Origin: Deinococcus phoenicis
Lineage (GTDB): Bacteria > Deinococcota > Deinococci > Deinococcales > Deinococcaceae
Assembly (NCBI RefSeq): GCF_000599865.1
Contig: NZ_JHAC01000033.1
Location: 1 to 64,000 of the forward strand
DNA length: 64,000 nucleotides
Reading direction: 5' to 3'
This document shows, one piece after another, positions 12,937-32,371 of the stretch (the first letter of the stretch is position 1; every line of letters starts with the position of its first letter). The notes below the pieces were generated by a model that was given only the letters and a program-made list of their open reading frames with translations, had not been told where the DNA came from and made no database searches. A program made the translations under genes and the position numbers.

Positions 12937-13701
12937 ATGTCCGCCACACCTGACGCGCCCCTCGCCCTGATCGGTCACTCGTCCCTGGCCGCCCGTGCCT
13001 TCCGTGAAGTGGGCCTGATCGCCCTGGCGGTCCCCGACGACGACCTGAGTGCTGTCCTGGGGGCTTGCCGGACCCTGCACTTTACGGGCGCGCTCGTCCA
13101 CCCCTCGCGGGAGATCGCGGTGGCCGACGCGGTGGACACCGATCCCGATGCCCGGCGGGTGGGCCGGGTGGACGCGGTGGCCTTTACCGGCGGAGCCGCC
13201 GGCGGGCATGTCCACGGCACCTATACCCTGGCTGACGCTCTGATGGACGCGGTCGAGGCCAGCGGCTATGCGGCGCACGGGGCGAGCGCCCTGTTGCTGG
13301 GCAGTGGGGCGGACCTCGCGCGGGCGCTGCCGCTGGTGCGTCTGGGGTTCAAGCATATCGGGATCGTCGCCGATCACCTCCCGGAGGCCGAGCGGTTTGC
13401 CCGGGATGTGCCCGCCAGCGTGCGGGCTTTTGCGGTGGGCCGCCGCGACTCGGCGCTCGCCTCCCTGGCGGAACGGGCCGACCTGATCGTCCTGACCGGC
13501 GGCACCCTCCCGGCGGGTCTGCTCCAGCCCTACCACACCCTGGCGGACCTGACCGGGCAGAGCACGACCGGCACCAGTGGGGCCGCCCTTCTCGATCTCT
13601 CGGCGCTCCCGGCGCTCCGGCTGGCCCGGCAACTGCTGCACGCCACGGGACAGCGTTACCGTCCGGAAGACCTGACCGGGCTGGTGGCCGAGCTGGCCTG
13701 A
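12937..13701 (+). CDS. shikimate dehydrogenase-like protein lacking the catalytic residues
   Basis: The 254 residues follow the order of shikimate dehydrogenase (AroE): an N-terminal substrate domain, a turn FTGALVHPSREIAVADAVD where AroE has V-x-x-P-x-K, a linker GTYTLADALMDAVEASG where AroE has G-x-N-T-D-x-x-G, and a dinucleotide-binding loop LLLGSGADLARALPLVRLG. The family's catalytic Lys and Asp are not at these places (Ser and Leu/Ala instead). An NAD(P)-binding Rossmann fold is probable, while shikimate reduction is doubtful. It is monocistronic and converges with dppC across a duplicated hairpin. Distant alternative: another Rossmann-fold reductase. Confidence 0.65.
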   Translation: MSATPDAPLALIGHSSLAARAFREVGLIALAVPDDDLSAVLGACRTLHFTGALVHPSREIAVADAVDTDPDARRVGRVDAVAFTGGAAGGHVHGTYTLADALMDAVEASGYAAHGASALLLGSGADLARALPLVRLGFKHIGIVADHLPEAERFARDVPASVRAFAVGRRDSALASLAERADLIVLTGGTLPAGLLQPYHTLADLTGQSTTGTSGAALLDLSALPALRLARQLLHATGQRYRPEDLTGLVAELA

Positions 13702-13710
13702 GAAACATCC

Positions 13711-13789
13711 GGGCCAGAGAAGCGCGCGGAGGGCCTGGACCGCTCTCCGCGCGCTTCTCTGGCCCGCTCTCCGCGCGCTTCTCTGGCCC
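13711..13789. terminator. bidirectional terminator-like hairpin with a tandemly duplicated right arm
   Basis: A 21-bp arm at 13711-13731 (GGGCCAGAGAAGCGCGCGGAG is its sequence class) is perfectly complementary to 13745-13765 and equally to 13769-13789. The right arm is a perfect 24-bp tandem repeat (13742-13765 and 13766-13789). It sits between two convergent genes and there is no T-tract, so the exact termination mode is uncertain. Confidence 0.7.
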
Positions 13790-13792
13790 GCC

Positions 13793-14794
<1,002 letters not shown>

Positions 14795-14817
14795 GGGTTA
14801 CCTCGGTTAGGGGTGAT

Positions 14818-14957
14818 ACGGGTTCCGTCCGATTCCTTGACTTCCGGAACCCGTCTGTTCTCCTTCTCGCTCTTCGGACAGAGCGGACTCGCCTGGGCAA
14901 GCCTGCCCTCCCGCTCGGATGGAATCACTCCGTCAACGCTTCTATCGGAGTTCGTAT
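14818..14957 (-). repeat. dispersed ~150-bp noncoding repeat, copy B, inside the dpp operon
   Basis: The reverse complement matches copy A (1325-1476) over most of its length. The shared end carries a perfect 10-bp hairpin ACGGGTTCCG/CGGAACCCGT (14818-14827 with 14845-14854). The middle ~35 bp differ. It lies between dppB and dppC and would be transcribed as part of their message. Confidence 0.8.
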
Positions 14958-15036
14958 GAGGGGTCAGCGGCGAGTGGACAAAGCTCCGCCGGGAGCAAAA
15001 GCGGAAAGGCTCTGGCCTCCACTCGCCACGTTCCAC

Positions 15037-16074
<1,038 letters not shown>

Positions 16075-16131
16075 CGGAGTCTCCCTCTCTTCTGGAGTGC
16101 TTCAGGACGGAAAGGCTGAAGGGACTTCAGG

Positions 16132-16172
16132 GGTGTGCGGGGCGGGCCAATGCTCTGCCCGCCCCGCACACC
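16132..16172 (-). terminator. intercistronic hairpin between dppA and dppB (attenuator or mRNA-stabilising stem)
   Basis: A perfect 16-bp inverted repeat (16132-16147 with 16157-16172, 9-nt loop) lies 16 bp after the dppA stop. There is no T-tract, so it probably trims or slows transcription and protects the dppA message, as in other binding-protein operons. Confidence 0.65.
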
Positions 16173-16187
16173 TGCCCCGCCCCGCGG

Positions 16188-17765
<1,578 letters not shown>

Positions 17766-17856
17766 GAAGCCTCCGTGTGCCGATCCAGGCGTGGCCCCGT
17801 CTGCCCGGTGGCAGGCGAGGAGACATGAATGGCAGTTAAAGCACAAGCGTGCGCTC

Positions 17857-17885
17857 AGGGTAGGGGTGCCCCCGGACGCTGTCAA
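17857..17885 (-). promoter_or_regulatory. sigma-70-type promoter of the dpp operon
   Basis: The minus strand has TTGACA (17885-17880), a 17-bp spacer, and TACCCT (17862-17857). It is about 92 bp upstream of the dppA ATG, leaving an untranslated leader that contains the ribosome site. Confidence 0.7.
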
Positions 17886-17953
17886 GGCAGCCCGGTCAGG
17901 TAAGGGGCCGGACCCCGTCCCCGCGCGGCCCGGAACGGCGGCCCCGGCGGCCA

Positions 17954-17975
17954 CGGCAGGAGGCGGCCCCTGCCG
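17954..17975 (-). terminator. weak hairpin after the subtilisin-like gene
   Basis: CGGCAGG/CCTGCCG forms a 7-bp stem just past the stop at 17984 in very GC-rich sequence, with no T-tract. Confidence 0.35.
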
Positions 17976-17983
17976 GAAGCGGC

Positions 17984-20077
17984 TCAGGGGGTGGGGACCA
18001 GGTCACCGAGGTCCGCGCGGGGACTGGCCGGGCCGAGGGTGGCGGAGCGCTCCGCGCGCGGTTCGGTGGTTTCGCCGTAGATGCCGTTGGCGTCGCGGTC
18101 ACGGCCCCCGATCACCTGGAAGGTGCCGTCGGGCAGGAAGGCGGTGAAGCGGCCCAGGGTGTCCAGCGCCGGGGAGAAAATGAGACCCCGGTTGTCCTGG
18201 ACCCGCAGGCCCAGGGTATCGCTGACCGCCGGGGCACCCAGCGCCGCAGCGGCGTTGATCATGCCGGAGCCAGTCTCGTCGTCACGTCCCGGCGTGCCCA
18301 GGTCGGTGGCAGTGGTGGTCAGGCACCGAAGCGTGTCTTCCGGCCCCTGGGTGACGCCCTTGCTGAGCAGCAGGGCGGCCAGGGCGCTGACCTGCGGCGC
18401 GGCCTGGCTGGTGCCCGCGTTGGAGCTGTACATCGGTTGATTCCTGGCATAGTCCCAGTCGGTCGAGAAGATCTGGTCCGGATACGGCGCGCCGTTCAGG
18501 GTGCCGCCATTGAACGAGGTGGCTCCCTGGTTGATGTCCACCCCTCCCGGCGCGGCGAGCATGACCTGGGGGTAACTGTTGCTGTAGCCGGCATGGACCG
18601 GCGCGCTGGCCCCCGAGAGCGTCACGGCCCCGACCGCCACCGCATCCGCGCAGGCGGCGGGGTAATAGGGGGTTGTGCCGTAGCCGTTGCCCGCCGCGAC
18701 CACCACCAGTGCCCCCGCGCGGGTCGCGTCGGCCACCGCCTCGCACATGGGCTGGGCTTCTGCGGCGGAGACGGCGCCGCCCAGGCTCAGGTTGATCACC
18801 TGCGCGGGGTGTGGGTTCCTGTACGTCCGGCCCTCCAGGGTGATGTCCAGGCCCGCCGCGTACCGCACGGCGTTCATCACGTCCGCGGCCTCGGCGTTGT
18901 CTGAGGCGTCGATCACGCGTACCGGCAGCACCTTGACGGGCGCCTTGTACGCGGCGCCCACCACGCCGCTGGTGCTGCACGCCTCGCACCCCGGGAACTG
19001 CGGAATACTGCCCCAGCGGGCCGCGATGATGCCGGTCACGTGGGTGCCGTGGCTGCCGCTGGTGCGCGTGGGGGTGTCGGGATCGGTGGGATCGGTGTCG
19101 GGGCCGTCGCCGTCGCCGTTGTCGTAGGGTGCGTCGTCGGTGGCAGGCCGGAAGCCCAGCACGTCCAGCGCCCCCTCGCCCGGTCCGTACAGCACCCCCT
19201 CAAGGTCGGGATGGTCGAAGCGCACCCCGGTATCCACCACCGCGACCGTCACGGGGTGGGTGTAGCCGCCCGCCTCCATATCGCGCCACACCGCCCCGTA
19301 GCCCAGCAGCTTGTAGGCCCACTGCAATCCCGCGTACTGATCGGTCGGGACCACCGGCGTGCTCAGGGCCTGCGCGTGCAGCACGGCATTCGGCACGGCG
19401 TACTCCACGTTCGGGTCGTTCCGCAGGGCGGTCAGCGCGCCCGCCACGTCCGGGGTGTCCAGGCGCACGGTCCGCCCGCCCAGGTCGTCCAGTGCCCCAC
19501 GGGGAACGTCCAGCCGGGCCAGGACGCGCTGTGTGGTCGCCTGGGCCGCGTCGCTGAGGGTGCCTTTGGGGACGGCGCGGCCCAGGGCGAGCGAGTGCGC
19601 CGCCGCCGAGCGGTACTTCACGATGACGCCGCGCGCCCCGGCGGGGGCCTGCGCCCGTGCCGCAGGGGGCTGCCCTGCGCCCACGTCGCTGCCCTGAACG
19701 CGCGCGGCGTCCACCACGCGCCCGGTGAGGGCGTACTGGTCGGCCGTGACCGTCCACACGGTTTTCCCGCTCTGCTGGCCCTGCGTCCAGTGGAGGGTCA
19801 CCTGTCCGCTGAGCTGCGGCCGGTCCGCCGCCGTGGGGGTGCCCTGCGCCCGGTCTGCCGTGAGCTTCAGGTCGATGCGGCCCTCGCCTTTCAGGGGCGT
19901 CACCCGGAGCCACGCGGGCAGGCTCTTCTGGTCCACCTCCCAGCTTCCGGTGAAGGGCTGCGAGGTCTGTCCGGTCAGCGCCGTGCCGAGCGGCACCGTT
20001 CGCCCCGAGAGCGTGGGAAACGTACCACTACAGGCTGTCAGCAACGCCACCGTGAGCAGGGCAGGAAGAGATTTCAT
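17984..20077 (-). CDS. subtilisin-family (S8) serine protease lipoprotein
   Basis: The 697-residue protein starts with a lipoprotein signal peptide and lipobox LLTACSG (Cys 16). Residues ~35-120 look like a beta-sandwich (slPAWLRVTP, BACON-like). Residues ~160-240 resemble an inhibitor-type propeptide. The catalytic domain follows with Asp282 in VVDTGVRFDHPDLEG, His343 in GSHGTHVTG and Ser557 in NAGTSQAAP, so the triad is complete. The ATG at 20077 is chosen over an upstream in-frame start because only it begins with the signal peptide. It probably degrades proteins at the cell surface or in the envelope. It is divergent from the DUF2227 gene. Confidence 0.92.
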   Translation of the reverse strand: MKSLPALLTVALLTACSGTFPTLSGRTVPLGTALTGQTSQPFTGSWEVDQKSLPAWLRVTPLKGEGRIDLKLTADRAQGTPTAADRPQLSGQVTLHWTQGQQSGKTVWTVTADQYALTGRVVDAARVQGSDVGAGQPPAARAQAPAGARGVIVKYRSAAAHSLALGRAVPKGTLSDAAQATTQRVLARLDVPRGALDDLGGRTVRLDTPDVAGALTALRNDPNVEYAVPNAVLHAQALSTPVVPTDQYAGLQWAYKLLGYGAVWRDMEAGGYTHPVTVAVVDTGVRFDHPDLEGVLYGPGEGALDVLGFRPATDDAPYDNGDGDGPDTDPTDPDTPTRTSGSHGTHVTGIIAARWGSIPQFPGCEACSTSGVVGAAYKAPVKVLPVRVIDASDNAEAADVMNAVRYAAGLDITLEGRTYRNPHPAQVINLSLGGAVSAAEAQPMCEAVADATRAGALVVVAAGNGYGTTPYYPAACADAVAVGAVTLSGASAPVHAGYSNSYPQVMLAAPGGVDINQGATSFNGGTLNGAPYPDQIFSTDWDYARNQPMYSSNAGTSQAAPQVSALAALLLSKGVTQGPEDTLRCLTTTATDLGTPGRDDETGSGMINAAAALGAPAVSDTLGLRVQDNRGLIFSPALDTLGRFTAFLPDGTFQVIGGRDRDANGIYGETTEPRAERSATLGPASPRADLGDLVPTP

Positions 20078-20170
20078 GTGCGTCCCAGAATGCCGCATTC
20101 CATCTGACGGTTTGTGAAGTGCGGCAGAGAGGGCAGAGAGGGGGTGGCAGACAGAGGCCGCCCGACGGGG

Positions 20171-20176
20171 CACAAT
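20171..20176 (+). promoter_or_regulatory. possible leaderless -10 box for the DUF2227 gene
   Basis: CACAAT is followed by 7 nt and GTG at 20184. The ATG within it (20175) is the alternative start. Confidence 0.4.
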
Positions 20177-20183
20177 GTCCGGC

Positions 20184-20702
20184 GTGCCCAGCGGACGCGT
20201 TCATAACCTCATCAACATCGCCACCTACAGCGTCCTGGCCGCCGGGGTGCTGGTCGCCACGCGGCAGGGCCTCCTGACCGTCACACCTGCCCAGGCCCTG
20301 AACTTCACCCTGGGGTTTTTCGTGGGCACCTTCCTCCTCTCGCCGGACCTCGACCTGGCCGAGGGCCGGGTGGACAGCAAGCGGCGCTGGGGCCGCCTCG
20401 GCGTCCTGTGGGTGCCCTACGGGAGGCTGTTCAGCCACCGGGGCCTCTCGCACACCTGGCTGCTGGGGCCGCTCACGCGCCTGGCGTACCTGGCCGTGGT
20501 CCTGGGGCTGCTGGTTGGCCTGCTGTGCTTCGTGTGGCCCCTCTTTCCCCTGCCCGCCCTGCCGCCGCCCGCCAGCCTCAAGGTCCTGTTGCCTCTCCTG
20601 TTCGGCTACTACCTCAGCCAGTGGCTCCACCTGATCGCCGACGGGGTGCGCCCCGACCACGGCCTGCGGCACGGCCTGAAGAAGGTCCGGCGGCGGTTCT
20701 GA
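20184..20702 (+). CDS. metal-binding membrane protein, DUF2227 family
   Basis: The 172-residue protein has the family's spaced metal-ligand motifs: SGRVHNLIN at the start, FLLSPDLDLAEGRVDSKRRWG, then FSHRGLSHTWLLGP and QWLHLIADGVRPDHG. Four hydrophobic segments place it in the membrane with the His/Asp residues near the surface, resembling membrane-bound metal-dependent hydrolases (YdjM/DUF457-like). GTG 20184 is preferred because of the CACAAT box 7 nt upstream; ATG 20175 would add three residues. The substrate is unknown. Confidence 0.8.
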   Translation: MPSGRVHNLINIATYSVLAAGVLVATRQGLLTVTPAQALNFTLGFFVGTFLLSPDLDLAEGRVDSKRRWGRLGVLWVPYGRLFSHRGLSHTWLLGPLTRLAYLAVVLGLLVGLLCFVWPLFPLPALPPPASLKVLLPLLFGYYLSQWLHLIADGVRPDHGLRHGLKKVRRRF

Positions 20703-20723
20703 ACCCCGGGCGGGGGGCCGGTC

Positions 20724-21464
<741 letters not shown>

Positions 21465-21471
21465 GGAAAAG

Positions 21472-21477
21472 AGGGTA
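21472..21477 (-). promoter_or_regulatory. leaderless -10 box for the methyltransferase 20724-21464
   Basis: The minus strand reads TACCCT, 7 nt, GTG. The box overlaps the G-rich repeat described next. Confidence 0.55.
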
Positions 21478-21503
21478 GTGGGTTGTGGGGTGCAGGGTGT
21501 GGG
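21473..21503 (+). repeat. GTGGG-rich element with G-quadruplex motif (copy 1)
   Basis: Five G-tracts of 3-4 bases are separated by loops of 4, 4, 4 and 3 nt (GGG at 21473, 21480, 21487, 21495 and 21501). The G-rich strand is the template strand of the methyltransferase whose start lies 9 bp away. The layout is the same as at 25037-25067. Confidence 0.7.
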
Positions 21504-21512
21504 AAGGTCCCG

Positions 21513-22717
21513 CTACACCCTTGCCCCGTACCGCGCCAGAAACGCCGCCCGGCTCATCACGCTCAACTTCGGCGCGGGCGCGTGCGGGCCGCTGCCATAG
21601 GCCCGCCTCAGCACGTTCGCCCAGGCGCGCAGGCGGCGCGTGTCTGCGGGGGAGAGGTCATGCGTCTCGAAGCCCAGCGTGGCGAGCAGTGAGGACAGCG
21701 CACTCAGGCAGAAGACCACCTGCGCGTCCGCGAGGTCCGGGCGGCTCTGGAGATCGGCGGCCACGGCCCGGAAATCCTCCCGCGCCAGGCGCAGGCTGCG
21801 GCGCAGGCCCAGGTCCACCAGCAAGGGGTTGTTCACGTGGTACTCGGCGGCGGGCGTGCCCCGGGGAATGGCCGTGCCGTCCGCCAGCCGGACGCCCCCC
21901 AGCGGGAAACGCGCCGGTCCGACCCGGAAGAGGTTGTCGGCCCGGCCCCCGGCGGGGCGGGTGTGGCCCACCCGGTCATACACCCGGTCGAGGCCCCGCA
22001 TCAGGCGGCGCGGCAAGTCCCGGACGGTCAGCGGGGCGGCCCCCTCCAGCTCGCCCAGCGGGACCAGCGCGTACCCCCGGCCCCGCAGATCCGCGAGCAG
22101 GCCGGGCAGCATCGGCACCGTGTTCCTGGCACCCGGTCCCGCGTCGTGCAGCACGACCACCGCGCCGGGGTGGGCCAGTGCGCCTACCCGTTGCCGCACG
22201 CCTTCCGGTGTGAAGGCCGGGTGCCAGTCGCGGCCCTCCACGCTCCAGTGCGCGCCCGTCACGCCCGCCGCGCGCTGGCCCAGCAGGGTGGCGAGGGTAT
22301 AGGCCCCGTGCGGGGGCCGGTGCAGGCGTACGGGCCGCCCAGTGACCGCCGAGACACGCCGCGCCGCCCGCAGGGGGTCGAGCAAGGCCCCCCAGGGGGT
22401 CCGCGCCCAGGCATGGACATGCCGCGCCGCGTGCGCCTCCACCTCATGCCCCCCGGCCAGCATCCGGCGGATCAGGTCCGGGTGCGCCTCCGCGCGCCCC
22501 GCGATCACGAAGAAGGTGGCCCGGGCGCCGGCTTCCCGCAGCGCGTCCAGCACGGCGGGCGTCGTGACGGGGTCGGGGCCGTCGTCGAACGTCAGGGCCA
22601 GAGCCTTGCGGCGCTGCTTCCCCCCCCGCACCAGGCCGAGGTTGAGCTGCTGCGCCAGCAAGAAGGGGAGGGCGACATACAGGACCAGCAGCGCCGTGCC
22701 CAGCCCTGCTTTCTTCT

Positions 22718-22721
<4 letters not shown>
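21513..22721 (-). CDS. polysaccharide deacetylase family protein
   Basis: The 402-residue protein has an N-terminal hydrophobic anchor (GLGTALLVLYVALPFLLA) and a NodB homology domain: metal motif LTFDDGPDPVTTPA near residue 43, VEAHAARHVHAW, RPPHGAY and VVLHDAGPG. Such enzymes deacetylate GlcNAc-containing polymers or act on lipid-linked sugars in the envelope. A C-terminal ~170-residue extension (DLPRRLMRGLDRVYDRVGH onward) is not part of the NodB fold and resembles polysaccharide-deacetylase proteins with YkoP-like tails. The ATG overlaps the stop of the glycosyltransferase gene by 4 bp, so the two are translationally coupled. Confidence 0.87.
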
Positions 22722-23874
<1,153 letters not shown>

Positions 23875-23878
<4 letters not shown>

Positions 23879-25020
23879 GCCCGCCTCAGCAGCCGCAGGC
23901 CCAGCACGGCGAACACCACATTGGCGAGCCAGACACCGGGTTCGGGGAAGCCCGGCAGCGCCCCGGCCAGGGTCAGGCCGACAAAGAAGACGAGGTAGTA
24001 CGCCACCGCGATCATCAGCGCGATCCCCAGCGAGACGCCCAGCGTGCGCCCGTAGCGCAGCGCGAACGGCAGGGCGGCCAGCGCCAGCACCAGATTGCCG
24101 AAGGGCAACGCCAGCTTGCGGTTCAGGTTGAGGCGGGCGTCAGCCCGTTCGCTGTCCGTGACGCCGGGGGCGCTCAGCTTGCTCACCAGTTCCGGCCACC
24201 CCTCCCCGTCCGCGCCGATGGCGTCGGCGTACTGCGCGATGGCTTGCTTGCGCGAGAGGCCCGTGTCCAGATTCAGGGTGCTGGCGGGGTCTTCGGGAAT
24301 CACCACGCTGGGAAAGACCGCCTGGACCGCCTCGCGGAAGGCGGCCGGGTCGTTGTCCGGCACGCGGGCGAGCTGCGCGGCGGCGGCGTAGTCCACGGTA
24401 TAGACCTGGTAGCCGCGCAGGTGTAGCCCGTTGTTCTCGAAGGTGCCCGTGTCCGCGAAGATCACGGTGGCCCGCTGCGGGTTGTCCGCCTGCCAGCGTT
24501 CCACCCGCACGCCGCGCAGCTCGCGCCCGGCGTGGTCATAGCCCCGCAGCGCCAGCGTGAGGTTCCCGCCCAGGTCCACCGTCTTGCCCACCAGTTGCGA
24601 GAGGCCGCCGCCCGTCAGCACGTCCCAGTACAGGCCGCGCGTTTCCACGTTGGCGCGGGGCGCGACCCACAGGCTCAGCCAGAGGGCCAGCAGCGTAACG
24701 AGTGCGGCGACCACCGCAGCCGGCCTCGCCACCTGCCCCAGCCCGATCCCGCCCGACTGCACCGCCACCAGTTCCCGCTCGGTGGCAAGCCGCCCGTAAG
24801 CCACCACCGTCATCAGCACGGCCGCCATGGGCAGCACCTTGACCAGCGTGTCGGGCACCTGATAGGCGATCCACTGGGAAATCAGCCCCAGCGGCACCCC
24901 CCGCAGCCACTGGCTGCTGATGAAGAAGTACCCGAAACTCAGGATCGCCGTGAACAGCAGCGCGCCCGCCACCAGCGGCGGCAGCAGTTCCCGCGTGACA
25001 TAGCGGGTGAGGCGCGTCAC
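23875..25020 (-). CDS. LptF/LptG family permease
   Basis: The 381-residue protein has the family layout: three N-terminal membrane spans (LLPPLVAGALLFTAILSFGYFF), the PMAAVLMTVVAYGRLATERELVAVQSGGI region, a large periplasmic beta-jellyroll domain (about 120-290) and three C-terminal spans. In Gram-negative bacteria LptF/G extract lipopolysaccharide. Deinococcus lacks LPS, so another envelope lipid is the likely cargo (inference). The GTG at 25020 has GGGGGAGCACC upstream. It heads the operon with the glycolipid glycosyltransferase and deacetylase, which supports a lipid-export role. Confidence 0.88.
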
Positions 25021-25036
25021 GGTGCTCCCCCGGCGC

Positions 25037-25067
25037 GGGCCGTGGGTCGTGGGCCGTGGGGTGTGGG
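25037..25067 (+). repeat. GTGGG-rich element with G-quadruplex motif (copy 2), left half of an inverted pair
   Basis: Five G-tracts (25037, 25044, 25051, 25058 and 25065) have loops of 4, 4, 4 and 3 nt, as in copy 1. The 12-mer at 25056-25067 is perfectly complementary to 25085-25096, so the element forms half of a large hairpin. It lies 17 bp upstream of the LptF-like start, G-rich on the template strand. Confidence 0.7.
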
Positions 25068-25083
25068 ACAAGACAGGGCGTCT

Positions 25084-25117
25084 CCCCACACCCCACACCC
25101 GACAGCCCACATTCCCC
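25084..25117 (-). repeat. GTGGG-rich element, right half of the inverted pair
   Basis: The minus strand carries five G-tracts of 3-4 bases from 25117 back to 25084 with loops of 3-5 nt. It abuts the fabZ stop codon, so it may act as a fabZ terminator or processing stem together with 25056-25067. Confidence 0.6.
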
Positions 25118-25546
<429 letters not shown>

Positions 25547-25733
25547 GAACAGACACTCCTTGGCAAGGGGGACAGAAACAGGCGCGGCGGGGGCGGTTCT
25601 CCCACGGCCCCGCGCCCGCCCCGCCGTCCGGTGGGGGCAGCCCTCCCGGGCAAAACGTTCCAAGCGTAGCACGGCTTACCAACGCGCCCGGACGCTCCCC
25701 GGACGGCGGACAGGCCGCTCAGGCCCGCAGTTT

Positions 25734-26024
<291 letters not shown>

Positions 26025-26093
26025 TCTAGAGAGGCGGGGGAGGGGCGCTGTGAAGAACTTCATGCCGGCCCCGCCTGACCCGTGGATGGGCGT

Positions 26094-26099
26094 TACACT
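26094..26099 (+). promoter_or_regulatory. leaderless -10 box for the small GNAT-like gene
   Basis: TACACT is followed by 7 nt and GTG at 26107, which decides this start over the ATG at 26086. Confidence 0.6.
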
Positions 26100-26106
26100 C
26101 CGGCGC

Positions 26107-26373
26107 GTGACTCCCCCGCCCGGCCTGCCCGCCCGCGTCCGCGTGACCCGTCCGCCCCTGCCCCTCGCGCCGCCCCTGAAAGCGGCGGCAGCGCGCCTGT
26201 GCCCGCAGGCCCCGCAGGACGCCCTGACGGCGGCGGCCCTCGCCATCGCGGGCGGCGCGGTGATCGGCGCGGCCCTGCGCTGGGCAGAGGGCGGGAGCCT
26301 CGCCGTCGAAACCGGCTGGCGCGGGCGCGGCATCGAGGAGGCGCTGGAAGAGGCGGTGGGGCGCGGCTTGTAG
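26107..26373 (+). CDS. small GNAT-like protein, 88 aa
   Basis: The protein ends with IAGGAVIGAALRWAEGGSL and AVETGWRGRGIEEALEEAV, resembling the acetyl-CoA-binding core of GNAT N-acetyltransferases (V-x-x-x-x-R-G-x-G-I/A). It is only about half the length of a complete GNAT domain, lacking the N-terminal strands, so it may be a minimal version, a remnant or a chance resemblance. The GTG start is supported by the leaderless box. It stands alone between a divergent small gene and acyl-CoA dehydrogenase. Confidence 0.5.
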   Translation: MTPPPGLPARVRVTRPPLPLAPPLKAAAARLCPQAPQDALTAAALAIAGGAVIGAALRWAEGGSLAVETGWRGRGIEEALEEAVGRGL

Positions 26374-26413
26374 GTCGTGGGGGCAAAAGCATAAGAAGGC
26401 TCCTGCCGTCTTT

Positions 26414-26439
26414 CCCACAACCCACACTCCCTAACACCC
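26414..26439 (-). repeat. G-quadruplex motif upstream of the acyl-CoA dehydrogenase gene (copy 3)
   Basis: The minus strand has four GGG tracts (26439-37, 26431-29, 26423-21 and 26416-14) with loops of 5, 5 and 4 nt. It is again G-rich on the template strand of the next gene, whose ATG is 19 bp away, and contains the GTGGGTTGTGGG core seen in copy 1. Confidence 0.65.
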
Positions 26440-26445
26440 GTTTGG

Positions 26446-26451
26446 TAGCGT
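26446..26451 (+). promoter_or_regulatory. leaderless -10 box for acyl-CoA dehydrogenase
   Basis: TAGCGT is followed by 6 nt and ATG at 26458, with no ribosome site. Confidence 0.6.
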
Positions 26452-26457
26452 GAGGCC

Positions 26458-27633
<1,176 letters not shown>

Positions 27634-27655
27634 AGCCCCAGGCAGGCGGTAGGCT

Positions 27656-28963
<1,308 letters not shown>

Positions 28964-28985
28964 GCGCGGAGCCTTTCAGGAGTTG

Positions 28986-29006
28986 CCGGCCTTCAGCGTT
29001 CAGCCG

Positions 29007-29010
<4 letters not shown>
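28986..29010 (-). repeat. half copy of the TTCAGCGGTCAGCCGTCAG-type repeat
   Basis: These 25 bases match 48145-48169 with one mismatch. The repeat contains the stop codon of the broken phosphotransferase gene (29007-29009). Confidence 0.6.
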
Positions 29011-30371
<1,361 letters not shown>

Positions 30372-30416
30372 AAAGCCAGTTTCGCAGAAGAGGAGGCTTT
30401 GTTACCTTGCCAGGTG

Positions 30417-30767
30417 ATGACGAACGAAGTCCCGAAAATCAGCACCGCGGGCGAACTGGGCCTGACCCTCCAGACGCTGGCCGACGTGCCGGACCTGGTG
30501 GGCGCGGCCTTCGGGCTGGACGGCCTGATCCTGACCGAAGCGGACCTCTCCCCGGCGTTTTTCCAGCTGCGCAGCGGCCTGGCGGGCGAAGCGTTCCAGA
30601 AGTTCACGAACTACCGCATCCGGGTCGCCCTGGTGCTGCCGGACTTCGCGGCCCACGGTGCGCGCTTTGCCGAGCTGGCGCACGAGCACGCCACGCATGG
30701 CCTGATCCGCTTTGTCCGTACCGAGGAGGAGGCCCGGCACTGGCTGGGGGCCAGCGCCGGAAGCTGA
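30417..30767 (+). CDS. DUF4180 family protein, 116 aa
   Basis: The small protein carries the DUF4180 pattern: FGLDGLILTEADLSPAFFQLRSGLAGEAFQKFTNYRIRVALVLPDF, then FVRTEEEARHWL at the end. The family is related to a ligand-binding module found alone or beside regulators; no function is established. The ATG is preceded by TACCTT 8 nt upstream and no good ribosome site. It is divergent from DinB and ends one base before the convergent pruA stop. Confidence 0.85.
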   Translation: MTNEVPKISTAGELGLTLQTLADVPDLVGAAFGLDGLILTEADLSPAFFQLRSGLAGEAFQKFTNYRIRVALVLPDFAAHGARFAELAHEHATHGLIRFVRTEEEARHWLGASAGS

Positions 30768-30768
30768 C

Positions 30769-32346
<1,578 letters not shown>

Positions 32347-32371
32347 GTGTTGCCTCCTTGAGAGTGACGCG

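Noticed and set aside
25547..25733. Open frame upstream of FabZ, in frame
   Set aside because: It has no FabZ similarity and its codon use is poor. The start at 25546 has a ribosome site.
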